This document shows, in pieces, positions 12,471-22,830 of a stretch of 64,000 nucleotides of DNA. The DNA is from Sipunculus nudus (Eukaryota; Annelida; Sipuncula; Golfingiida; Sipunculidae). A program made the translations under genes and the position numbers. The notes below the pieces were generated by a model. That model worked only from the letters and a program-made list of their open reading frames with translations. It did no database searches and was not told where the DNA came from. Within the stretch, counting starts at the first letter, position 1. Each line of letters opens with the position of its first letter. The stretch is from positions 31,731,862 through 31,795,861 of the forward strand of contig CM049307.1 in assembly GCA_026874595.1 (NCBI GenBank), read 5' to 3'.

Positions 12471-13735
12471 ATTGATAAAAAATATGATTTGGGAAAGAGG
12501 CACATGCTGGTTTTGTGTGGTAATAAATATAAGCTTTATTACGAGTTGTTGGTGTTTAGCTTATGTATGATTTTGATAGTACCTTTGGAGACAGGGAAGA
12601 GGATTGATTTTATTTATTTTATTAACAAATGGAGTGCTATTGTTACACAGATTTTGACTTGGCCATATAACTTATAAGCAGCACATATAATAAAAGAGTT
12701 TAACAATTTATTAAAATTTAATAACAAATATTGTGCCAATATAATTTTTATTTTTAAAAAAATAAGAAAATCATGATTTTTTTAAATAAAAAATAACTGA
12801 AATAATTATTGAAATAATATTATAGAATATATTCATGAATGCATGCATGAATACATTTTGAAAGTATCTGCACTGGTATTCAAATACTTTTATTTTTACC
12901 TGAATGCCCATTCTTATGCAATAAAATTTTTTTAATGCAGTATATATTCATATTCAAATACATTTGCAAAGCATTCGCACCATGTCTAGTATAAATTCAG
13001 TTTTAGCCAAACAATGATGTTGAGAATCCAGAATAAAAAAAAATTCACAAATTTAAATAATGATCATAAGTACCTGGTTTTATGGCTTTTATTTATATTA
13101 AAAAAAAAAATAAATGTAATATATTCACTTTGGACTACTTTCACATCAATCTACACACTAGACACAGTAGGAATCTAGATTAATATTATCAACTGCATCT
13201 TTGTCTATCATTTATTTCCTTCATATGATCCCTAATGATTAGTAATGAATAATATGATTTATTTTTTTATCATTAAAATTTAACTGAAAAATACCATAGT
13301 TGACTGCTTGGTGTTATTTGGAATAACATTGACACTGACATTCTATCCATCCATAAAAGATTCTTACATCATCAGTAACTGCAAGTTAATTTCCTGTTAC
13401 TCATCAACTAACAAATTCCATTTCTATTAATTTTTCTTTAATTTGTTATTAAAAACCAATAAAAAAATATTAATTTATTGTTTTTTGTTATGTTGTTTTT
13501 CAAAACAACTACTAGAGTGAGTTGGGTTGGACACCTGGATCAACTGTGGCTGGGCATTAGCTACCTGGCTGCCCCAGTGTATGCTTCGCTCAAGCGTGCA
13601 TAATCTGATGAAAGGTCAACAAGGTCAACATACAGGTGACTCAAGAGAGGCTGTATTGAGCCTGGGTCTGACATGGTCTCATAAAAACATGAATAAAAGC
13701 AACAATATTTTCCAATTTCTTTCAGCTTTCTGAAC
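12471..13735. other. No gene recognised; very AT-rich
   Basis: Dense A and T runs and no ORF worth naming. Confidence 0.5.
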
Positions 13736-13739
13736 TACA

Positions 13740-15077
13740 AAGATGAAATCCTTATGTGTGCATGATATGAAAATTATATCAAAAGTGCTCTCAGGAAACA
13801 AACGTGCCATGGTCAATGTTGGGCAAAATTTAAGGTACTCATTTTATATTTATAAATACTTATAACTTATAAAATTTGAAAAATGCAGAACTAATTTTTT
13901 GTATTCAATTGAATCTTGATTAAATAATGTTACATCCCTGACAAAAAATTTCTAGCTTCAGCAATCCTCTTGTTAAGGGAGTAAATATATTTCTTGATTT
14001 TTTAAAAAGTGCATTATGTTTGGGCCAATAACTTAAAACAATTACGCAATACTGACATCATTTCTGGCATGTGCATAGCGAATGTATAGAAAAATATGTA
14101 TATTATATATGATAGAAGTCAGATCAGTGGTTTTGATATTAGGCAGTCTTACAGTGTAACAATGGGTTTTTAATGGAAAAATGAAGTTTTTTATTAATAT
14201 TTTGAAAGAATTAAGTCCTAGGGATTTTGGAGACATCTAACTGTATGCCAAATTTAAGGAACTTAGAGCTGAAGCTGGGGAGCTGAGCTCTAGCAAACTG
14301 CATAACACTAGCTTGATGTAAACAATGTGTGACATGGTGCTTAAAAACTTAAATAAAATCTACAGTTATTGGTCAACTGGTATCAAATTTTTGGTGTTAA
14401 CAGTTGCAATGGTAACAAAAACATGCTTTGAAAATTAAATCCTCAGCAGTTACAGGGTAAAAACGTGCCATGGTCAAACTTGGGCAAAATTTAAGTTACC
14501 ATTTTTAAATTTTTGCCGATATCTAAAAAAATTTAACAGATTTTGATCTAATTTTTTATATACAATTAAATTTTGATCAATTAAAGTTGTATTACTGAAA
14601 AAAAGTCCCTACCTTTAACACTTTTGGTCTTAAGTGACCAAATATCTTTCCTGATTTTTTTACAAAGTCCATTAGGTTTTGGCCCATAACTTTTTTAAAT
14701 TAAATAATACTGACTTAATTTCTGGCATGTACATAGGAACTATATAGAGGAATATTTATGGTAAATATGAAGAAAACCAGATGAGTGGTTTTGATATTAG
14801 GCAGTCCTGAAGTGTGAAAATAGATTTCTTATAAAAAATTGAGGTTTTTCCTTAATATCTCGAAGGAACGAAGTCCTATTGACCCAATTTTTGGCATGGT
14901 AGGAGATTTTGGGGACATCTAACTGTATGCCAAATTTCAGATTCGTAGGTCAAATGGTGTCGAAATGTGCCAGTCTAACGGACGGACATCCGGACAGATT
15001 GACGGCACGACAGACGGACGGACGACGGACAATGGACCACAACTATAGCTCAGATGACTTATAGTCAACTGAGCTAA
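13740..15077 (+). repeat. Tandem pair of family A repeats, about 660 bp apart
   Basis: Two direct diverged copies: 'acgtgccatggtca' at about 13802 and 14463, 'tggcatgt' near 14065 and 14725, and 'gttttgatattaggcagtc' near 14132 and 14790. The second copy is complete at its 3' end. GACGG tracts at 14980-15030 lead to the palindrome AGCTCAG-A-TGAC-TTATA-GTCA-A-CTGAGCT (15048-15076) and an A-run. The first copy is truncated at about 14260. Confidence 0.65.
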
Positions 15078-15078
15078 A

Positions 15079-16415
15079 AATGCCAAATTGTTTCAGATAT
15101 TTCAATATTTCTAAAGCAGTGAAACACTGATTGATCACGCTGACATCTACAGACCAAAGAATTAGAAGAGAAACAAATCAAAAAGTAATCACATATCCTC
15201 CCGTTCTTTGTGGAATAGAAAACAAAAAGGCCCAATTAGAAAATGAATTGATGCTGTATCTAATGTGCATTGACAGAGTTTCTGAAGCAGACTATTTTAT
15301 ATCATAAGCCAGTGGTGACTGGACTATTTTTCTTTGCCTTTATAAGGTCAGATGCTGTGACCCTGAGTGACTCAAACAATACCAGGAGACATAGATATGT
15401 AGGTTTTAAAGTCAATTAATGGACTGTATCTTCATAAAACATGTCACTGATGCTAGTCATATACACAGATCCCTTTTGCTCTTGTAGTTGTAGGCTTGGT
15501 GTGAGATAAGATAAAGAGTAATAAATAATGTATGAATTATACTGTAAATAACACATGTATGATAATGATAATATCTGTATCAGCCTCAAACAGCCCGGCC
15601 TTACTGATCATGAATACTGATAATGGTGTGTACAGAACTTCTTCTAAACTACATCTTCTATCTTCTGATTTATCAACAGACTGAACTGATTTGCCCAAAC
15701 ATTTACTCTGTCCTGTTGTTCTGTTGCTGGAACAAGGCACTGGTGTGATAGGAAATGTTTATAAGAACTGGTGTCTGGTAACCATGAATGAAGACTGTTC
15801 AAATACAGATACAGAGCAGCAAGTCAGTAACATCAGCTGACACTGCAATTAACAAGTGATAAAACAAGTATCATCTGAGGCTTTGAAATATATTCCTGTC
15901 ATCATCCAACATGGCAGCACACTGATCACCCTGATGTGATTTAATGTCAGTGTTCTGACTCAGCCTGAGTAAACACTGATTGATCAAAGCAGATCTGTTA
16001 CTTTACAGATAGAATTATCCATCAAAGTTGTAAAAAGGCAGTGACAGGATGATTGTACTCACTGGAGGCAGGAGTTGCTGTTACCCCCATGATCAGACAC
16101 CGGTAATATATATTCAAAACTTCTGTGAAAAGGGAAGTTTCCATTAAAGAAAAATGTATAATTCAATCAAGCAAATGCTGAGGTCATTTAACCCACTTCA
16201 TGATAACCATATACATTTTTAACCCAATTAAATAGATATTTATTAAGCTCCTAATGTTTGCTCATTAACATATATTTAATAAATCGTCAATGGCAAGCCA
16301 GTTATTCAAATTAGACCAAACTAAAAAATTCCAGTCTTATGTGTCAAATCTATATACTACTTTGTACATAAATCATGAAATGAAAAGAACGATGACTAAA
16401 CCATATGATCATATA
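15079..16415. other. No gene recognised
   Basis: Non-coding; only short ORFs on both strands. Confidence 0.45.
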
Positions 16416-16417
16416 TC

Positions 16418-17395
16418 ATGGCTGCATAAAGAAACAAGTGACCCAGGGGTCATGAAGCTCAGCTGTCTAGAAAGACATTCGCAAGAGTAATTTAGTCATC
16501 TGAAAGCCAAATTTTGTAAGAGGTATCCCGATTCAACTGAACCATAACTCAAAAGAATATGGGTAACAGAGATCTAAGTTAAGGTTTATAAAGGAGATTT
16601 TTCATGGACTAGATTCAATGGTCACGATTTGTGCCCTGTTAATGGACTACCTCATCTTTGAAGGTCTCAAAAATTAAAATTTAAAGAAAATACAAAATAT
16701 TTTGAAAAAATCAAGGTGGTGCCACCAGTCTGCAGAAACCAATGAAACACTTCATGACCAATATGCATGAAAATAATCATGGTGATAAATGCATTAGTTG
16801 GTCAGAAACTGGAGATTTTGTATCAATTTTTTAATTATCCTGAGGGGTATTTACAAACCCTATAGCTCCAAGGATATTGGTATCAGAGACCTAATTTAAG
16901 GTTTCCCAGAAGATTTTCGAAAGACCTCCCTGGATGTTAAATAGTAAGATTCTAGGTTGAATGGTTACAATTTGTGCCCTGTTAATGGAGGACTGCATCT
17001 TTGTAGGTCTCAAAAATAAAGAAAAAAACTACTTAAAAATTTTTTTTTTTAATCCAGTTGGCACCACAAGTCTGCAGGAACTGATGAAACATGAAGAATA
17101 TGCATGCAAAGAATCATGGTGATCAATGCATTAGTTATTCAGATACTGGAGCTTATGCATCAAATTTTTAATTATTCTGGGGGGGGGGGGGGTACTTCTA
17201 AGCCCCATAGCTTAGAGGATATGGATAACAGAGACCTAATTTCAGGTTTCAAAGGAGATTTTTTATGAACCTCTCTGGATGGCCTCTGATTTGTGTCTTG
17301 GTAACAGAGAGACAGACAGACAGATGGCCGGATGCTGTACAAAGGGTGAATGCTATAGCTCAGATGACATTCAGTCAGCTGATCTAAATAAGAAA
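16418..17395 (+). repeat. Composite dispersed repeat, family C, with repeated internal units
   Basis: Begins with the shared head 'acaagtgacccaggggtca..gctcagctgt' and ends with 'tgctatagctcagatgac..gtcagctgatctaaa' (to about 17388). Inside, a unit of about 330 bp ('tttgtgccctgttaatgga..tttg.aggtctcaaaaat..', 'ggcaccac.agtctgcag', 'aatcatggtgat.aatgcattagtt') occurs twice in full and once in part. A run of 14 G (17179-17192) lies in the second unit. Confidence 0.6.
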
Positions 17396-17925
17396 AAAAA
17401 TTGTATAAAAAAATTTTTACTAAGCCATGGTAGCCAAATATATAAGTTCAATTTTCCTGAAGACATACAGATTTTTTTCCAAAATGTCAGGTGGTTACCC
17501 GGTTATGTTACATGTTTGCAAACCATACATGTATTCTCATGAATACAATATTCTCATGAAAACAATAACGCACACAAGTTGGTTAATGAAGTTATATTCA
17601 GTTAATTTCATGTGCAAAAAAAAAAAAAAAACACAAAAGAATGAACCTGACATGAACATGAATACAGGAGAAAAAATTGAAATCCTTTACAAAACAATTG
17701 CTCTGCCTATTCCAGTAAATATCTGGCACAATGTTGGAATATTTTAGTGACTTGGGCTAACTAATTTTTATGAGAAATTGAATGAAAAATGTCTTGGAAC
17801 ATAATGTAACAGTCAGAAATGTGTATGAAAAGGAATCATTTTAGGGCCTGTGTTATGAAAATTAAAATAAATAACAAGAACTATGCAAATAGTGCATAAT
17901 ATGCCCATCATGTATATGGCGACCT
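17396..17925. other. No gene recognised
   Basis: Two overlapping plus ORFs (17279-17542, 17427-17747) are built from repeat and low-complexity sequence and are not accepted. Confidence 0.45.
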
Positions 17926-18245
17926 CATTAAACATGCAAGAATTTTACTGAGAATATAATTCAGGTGAGAAACTCTAAAATGAGCGTCATCGAAATCCAT
18001 AAGATTTTCGGTAGTCACTATGGTGCCACCAAAGTCTAGTTACCTCTGCCCTCATTAAATATGCGTTGATTTTGCTGGAATTGAACTTAGGCAAGATATT
18101 ACATTGATTAATATTTCTGTTGAGTTTTATCAAAATCCATCTTATAACTCGTAAGTTATCACGGTGACACCACAAAATAGCCTTATTTAATATGCATGGA
18201 TTTTGCCTATAATCAAAACCCAGGCAGATAATCAATTAGTAAGTA
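17925..18245 (+). repeat. Degenerate tandem repeat, about 130-bp unit, three copies
   Basis: The phrase 'ctcattaaacatgcaagaattttact' recurs diverged near 17927, 18053 and 18184 (as 'ttaatatgcatggattttgcc'). Each is followed by 'aa..caggt/cag' and 'atcc.ta'-type text. The units are old. They lie 0.6 kb 5' of the first solo LTR. Confidence 0.45.
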
Positions 18246-18832
18246 GTTATGATGAGTTTCCCGAATATCAATTGATGCCCCAGTAATTTATTGGACTTAC
18301 CACTGTGATACTAAAGTTAACAGATGGACAGACCGTGGGTAAATGATAATAAGTCCTGTCATAGTCTGGTGTATTAAAACACAAAGATCCCTACTGCTGT
18401 GTTGCCCATACTTAACTAAAAATGTGACCTGCAGTCTGTTCCTTCAAACATTGGATGCCCTATCCTTTATTCTGTTGCATCATGCACAAGTACTCCACTG
18501 GCAGATTTTTTCAGAGTGAGATCTGATAAAAATGTTTTGGCATTTTAGACTACTTTAAAGTTAGCATGAATATTCTATCTTGGTACAAACCTCTTAATTT
18601 AAAATGGAATTTAAAATAATTTTAATTAGCCACACTTCCACTACCTCAATTTTAATACAGTCCTAACCAGAATATCTTATAACAGGATCAGCAGCTTTAA
18701 GCTCTGCTTCTATGTCTTTTAAATTGTAATCTTCCTCTAAAGGTAAACTATTGAAAAGATATTTTCCTGACATTCATCTCGTGATTATACAATACATAAC
18801 CATAACCAGGTGATTAGACTATGAGTCCAACT
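18246..18832. other. No gene recognised
   Basis: Non-coding sequence between the tandem repeat and the solo LTR. Confidence 0.45.
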
Positions 18833-19832
18833 CTGTATGTCACTGAAGAACTGAGACTTGGAGATTGTATTGCATATTCACTAGTAGGGAATATAACCAG
18901 ATGATTGTTTTGATAATTTATTGTACATTATTATGGAGTCTTTATGTTTAGATATTAGCGTGAGAACTTTGGTGAAAAAACACGTCTTATTTGATGTTAA
19001 TTTCAAAGCAGTTTAGTGGTAAGAGAGGACACGTTCTCATTTCATGTTATTCTTGGTACAGTTTAATTCCGCCAGAGCCGTCTCTGTTTAGGGGTCTCTA
19101 TAGTAACAAGGGTTTGAAGATTTCAAAGGAATACAACCTGTTTAGTTTTCCCAGGACTTTTGTCTCTGGAGGTGTATCCTTATTAGTATTCATACTGTGA
19201 TTGACAGTCTGTGTTATTGGGAGTGGTGATTGGCTAGAAAACGAGCAGCAATTGTGACGCATATATGTCATGAGGAGGGCGTTTTCGGGAGAAATGCCCG
19301 ACGAATATACCAGAGAGGTATACCCTGGCAATATCTGATATACCTGATATCGATATCAGGCAATTTATTACCTGTGGCGAGTGCTTCCAGGAACAGACCA
19401 AGGACTTAATTTAAACGCGCAACTCTCTAGGTACTGAATATTGCGGTGTTGCGGCACATTCAGCTACCTATAACCAGATGATTCCTAGAGACATCAGCTG
19501 TGATGGACAATGATTCAAGCCCAGAAAGAATAGTCTGTGTGCAGTGCGTGAACTGCGTCAAACGTGCATACCGGTACTCCAGCAAGAGATTGTGGATTAT
19601 CAGTGCTCCATGAATCTACGGGACTGAATGTACTGTACACAAACAAGAAAGCCACTCAGTGAGTCAAACAGTGGTACATCCTGGTGTCATGTGGGCATGA
19701 TGTTCATGTGATCAGAAACTGAGTAAAAAAGGAACTTTGCCATGTACTATCATTAACAGACTAAGTGTTTATTTCTGTGTTACCATCAGTGTTTATGTAG
19801 GTGGAGCACCTCTCCAGAGAATGTAAGTAGCT

Positions 19833-19852
19833 TATATATATATATATATATA
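19833..19852. repeat. Short (TA)n microsatellite
   Basis: Ten TA units inside solo LTR copy 1. Confidence 0.9.
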
Positions 19853-19919
19853 TTGATTATATTGATTTGTTTTGTTAACATGTCTTACCCTTTTTTTGGA
19901 GTGTTCATATGCAAAAGTC

Positions 19920-20656
19920 TTGCTGCAGTCTTGCAGCGCTGACATATATAGTAAACAATACAAGCGCTGCAGCCTCTGGCGGGGAGAGTCTATACTATCT
20001 AAGTTTGTACGGATCCGTACAGACCCACAGACACGTGTATGCCTTGTGAAGCGTGAGGACACCAAACAAACCCCACATATTATAATTGTTACAGATGCTT
20101 AGACTCCGTTGGGACCAAAACTTTTGCTGGATGACCATAATTAATAAAGTATGGGCACTTACTCTGGATGAAGTCAGATATTACATCGTCTCTGTCTGGC
20201 AGATGGCGCTTTCTGGTTGGAACAACCAATATGAATTTAGCATCATTGACAACAAGCGATGTATGATGGGAAGGATGCTTATGAAAATATGCTCTATCCT
20301 AGTGCACGGCACTGGCATTCCTGGGAAAAGCCCCCCTGAATTCATCTTTTGCATAGATTGCCCACCTAATTTGCATAGGATTCCTTTTCCAGTGGTGTCC
20401 AGTTGGCATGCAACATCTGAACCCCGGCAGTTCAAAGGATAAAAAAACATTTATAGGCGCAAATAAAGGTGATATATCGATAAAATTTGATACATAAAAA
20501 GTTTATTTCTATATATAAATACAAGATTGTTTCTCTATCGCACAACAAGCAGTGGTAATTCATGTTTTAGGTCCTTCCATGAACGGCAGGGTGAACTCTC
20601 ACCGCCAGACGGTCGGACTCCGTATCACATAAACAGAGTCCGTACGTGGCGGACTA
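19920..20656. mobile_element. Nested non-autonomous insertion with 9-bp target duplication
   Basis: Flanked by the exact direct repeat GCAAAAGTC (19911-19919 and 20657-20665). The text on either side joins into the normal LTR sequence once the insert is removed, as comparison with the other two LTR copies shows. The insert carries a GTACGGATCCGTAC palindrome (20007-20020). Near its right end is a hairpin CCGCCA..GGACTC / GAGTCC..TGGCGG, whose 5' arm also matches 19974-19989 in inverted orientation. Nine-base duplications are typical of Mutator-like DNA transposons, but no clear terminal inverted repeats are seen. The CTAG at its 3' edge after a hairpin is a Helitron-like alternative. The 118-residue ORF at 20086-20442 is not recognised. 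Confidence 0.55.
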
Positions 20657-20731
20657 GCAAAAGTCCAGCCAATTGGTTTGACAGTTAAAAGAACCTGGAT
20701 GTTCACATCTTTACTAGTGTGCTACACTGTA

Positions 20732-21720
20732 TAGTGTATTTGACTTCAACACCCCCTGCCATTTTTAAATACAAATTTCTGTAATCCTATTTTGTATGAA
20801 TTCTTTCAACATAGTCAACATTTAGAGGCAACAAACCAAGTTTCAATTATCCAAATTGAAAATGAAATTAATAACAATTATGTACAATGTTTATGATTGA
20901 TTTGTAATGACAGAAAATGGTGTATCACAAGAAAAGACACAGGGGATATGCAAGCAACTCTGACGTAACTGAGGCTGGGTTAATAAATTTAAATTCACCT
21001 TGTAAACAATAGGTCTGTCAGAACAAATGGATCTAGCTTTTGTCGAGTTACACCTTAAAATATTATTATATCTGTTCTTCATTTGGTGAAACTAAACGAT
21101 TAGTAAGACACAAGCAGTTTAATTCTCAAACATGAGGCATCAGATTATTACACCATTTCAGTATATATTATGGTTACACAGGTGGTCAAGTCTCATTATC
21201 ACACCATCAACAAGAATGGCTTATTCATATTTGTTTTAAGTTTACTTTAGAATATTGGTGCCAGGTTTGTGGAAATTTTCATTTAAGACCCAGTCCACTT
21301 GTCAACTCTTTAACAGGACTAAGCAAACCATTTCAGGGCAATATTTTGGCAGGTACAAATTTATTTTAAATTGAAGAAGCTATTTTTCGTGTTAATTCAA
21401 CATGCTTTTTTAGGTTTAAGGCCCCTTTAATTAATGCTATCCAATTTTTTTTCAGATATTGCCTAATAGGAATCCACAAATAACCACCTACATCTACAGC
21501 AAACAAAGTATAACCCGTCCACACCACGACCTTCAATGGTCCAATCTTGGCGACACGTTTGTGATACTGAGTAGCACTGTCACTACTGAGTACTGTGTTA
21601 TTACCAATTATTTACAAGTTCACAACAGTGCAGAAAACAGACACAAGAGAAAAAGAACCACACACTGTGGTAGGGTTATCTCATGTCATATTTGTGAGGT
21701 GTTTAGTTTGGTCAAGAATT
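20732..21720. other. No gene recognised
   Basis: Would contain downstream exons or the first intron of the minus-strand secreted-protein gene, but none can be assigned with confidence. Confidence 0.4.
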
Positions 21721-21723
21721 TAC

Positions 21724-21832
21724 CTTGCGTATCGTCTCTTTTCTCCCTGTTCAAGGGGTTGGGCGCTGACAGAACAGCGCTGATTGCCAGGAGCAGTAAC
21801 AACACACGTACAAACGCCATGATAGCCGCCAT
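21724..21832 (-). CDS. First coding exon of an unknown secreted protein (signal peptide)
   Basis: On the minus strand two in-frame ATGs (21832 and 21820) open a short frame with a textbook signal peptide: MAFVRVLLLLLAISAVLSA, with a likely cleavage after the Ala before PNPLNREKR. A dibasic-type KR follows, a possible propeptide site. The frame runs to a CAAG/GTAAAT splice donor at 21724. The upstream ATG adds MAAI and has the better context (GCCGCC nearby on the coding side is not visible, so this choice is weak). Later exons should lie at lower coordinates but were not found. The product could be a neuropeptide or toxin-like precursor, a shell-matrix protein or any small secreted protein; the family is unknown. 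Confidence 0.5.
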
Positions 21833-22020
21833 ACTGGGAAGTGACGTCGCATGTGTTTCTGTATGATTATTCATCAGCGCTGCACGAATGACAGGTACTT
21901 CCTGGCGGGGTGGGCGTGGCCTCCACGTGGCCGCCGTGATATCACTGCCCCGTGACCATGCACAAATCAAACATACAGGTGAGGTCCCACCCAGTGTCAG
22001 ACCCGGCGGAGCTTGGGTGA
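21833..22020 (-). promoter_or_regulatory. GC-rich upstream region of the secreted-protein exon
   Basis: Directly 5' of the exon (minus sense) the sequence becomes GC- and CpG-rich against an AT-rich background. It has a TGACGTCG CRE-like site at 21840-21847, a GGGTGGGCGTGGCC Sp/KLF-type GC box near 21908-21921, and a CACGTG-type E-box in CCACGTGG near 21923. No TATA box is obvious. This is consistent with a promoter or 5' UTR but unproven. Confidence 0.35.
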
Positions 22021-22194
22021 TCTCATATTCTCATCACAATCCCTATATTAATATTCTGTTGCACAAAAGCGCTATTTTTTTTAAATACATTCAACCAAAA
22101 TTATTTTAATATTGTAAACGTTTATACGTAATTTTAATCAATATATTTGCAAGTAAAATGGCTTCATACAACTGGCTACAAGTGAATAATTGAT

Positions 22195-22830
22195 TGCTGA
22201 CGTGGATTTTTCTGTCACGCAACAGAACGTAGGGTAGCCCATAAGAATGAACTCCTCAATTGTTTTTTTTTTTTCAGTGACTGACGCATTGTGGAGTCCA
22301 TAGATTGCACCTGCAGTTAACTGTGATTATAACACACCATACACAACTGTGAGATTTAACATATATCCATTGATTAATGTTCAGTACATCCATGTGTATT
22401 GTATATTTGACCACTAGAAAACATTACTGTTCTCTTCTAAGCCCTAATTTGCACCAAGGAAGTTAAAATATGAACATAATAGTACACAGGCCTAAAGCCT
22501 TATACAGGACTGCCACCAAATGCAAGATGTCTACCGGGGCTGTTAATGCTTCAATTCTCTCTGGACAAATACTATCAGTTGTTGATGTTACAGGTGCTTC
22601 ATGTTTTCCAGAATGGTTATTTTTTATTACAGGCCTTTCGACATACAACATTGTGAACATTGCTTTGCTAAAACCATAGGAAATATTTTAATTTAATTTT
22701 CTTGCTAAGAGTAACAGATCGTAACGTGCTATAGCCCCAGTTAGGCCTTTGGTGGGCCGGCGACGCAACAGAAACCTGAAACCTGTTACGTCGCCATCGG
22801 CGGCTAAACGTAGGGTGACGTATTTTTTTT
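22195..22830. repeat. Fold-back region, possible MITE
   Basis: GCCGGCGACG-CAACAG (22756-22771) faces CTGTTACGTCGCC..GGC (22785-22803), forming a short-loop hairpin. The motifs 'acgcaacagaacgtagggt' (near 22216) and 'aaacgtagggtgacgta' (near 22807) recur at the two ends of the interval. No target duplication was identified, so the boundaries are tentative. Confidence 0.3.

Larger units (their letters stand above)
18838..20726. mobile_element. Solo LTR, family L, copy 1, with a nested insertion
   Basis: Starts TGTCACTG and ends GTGCTACA, flanked by a perfect 5-bp target duplication CTGTA (18833-18837 and 20727-20731). It aligns end to end with the solo LTRs at 25307-26477 and 56444-57336: 'gactttggt..', 'gagccgtctctgt', 'tttcaaag', 'ttgatttgttttgttaa', and 'ttaaaagaacctgga' near the 3' end. 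Total length is 1889 bp; removing the nested insertion at 19920-20656 and one 9-bp repeat leaves 1143 bp, close to the 1171 bp of copy 2. No internal retroelement genes lie next to it. Orientation is uncertain. Confidence 0.85.

Noticed and set aside
12249-12677. 142-residue plus-strand ORF
   Set aside because: It runs across the head of a dispersed repeat, has no recognisable domain, and the AT-rich context makes such an ORF unsurprising.
20086-20442. 118-residue ORF inside the nested insertion
   Set aside because: No transposase motif or other similarity; the element appears non-coding.
21459-21866. 135-residue plus-strand ORF
   Set aside because: Antisense to the signal-peptide exon, with no domain; the minus-strand reading is far more convincing.
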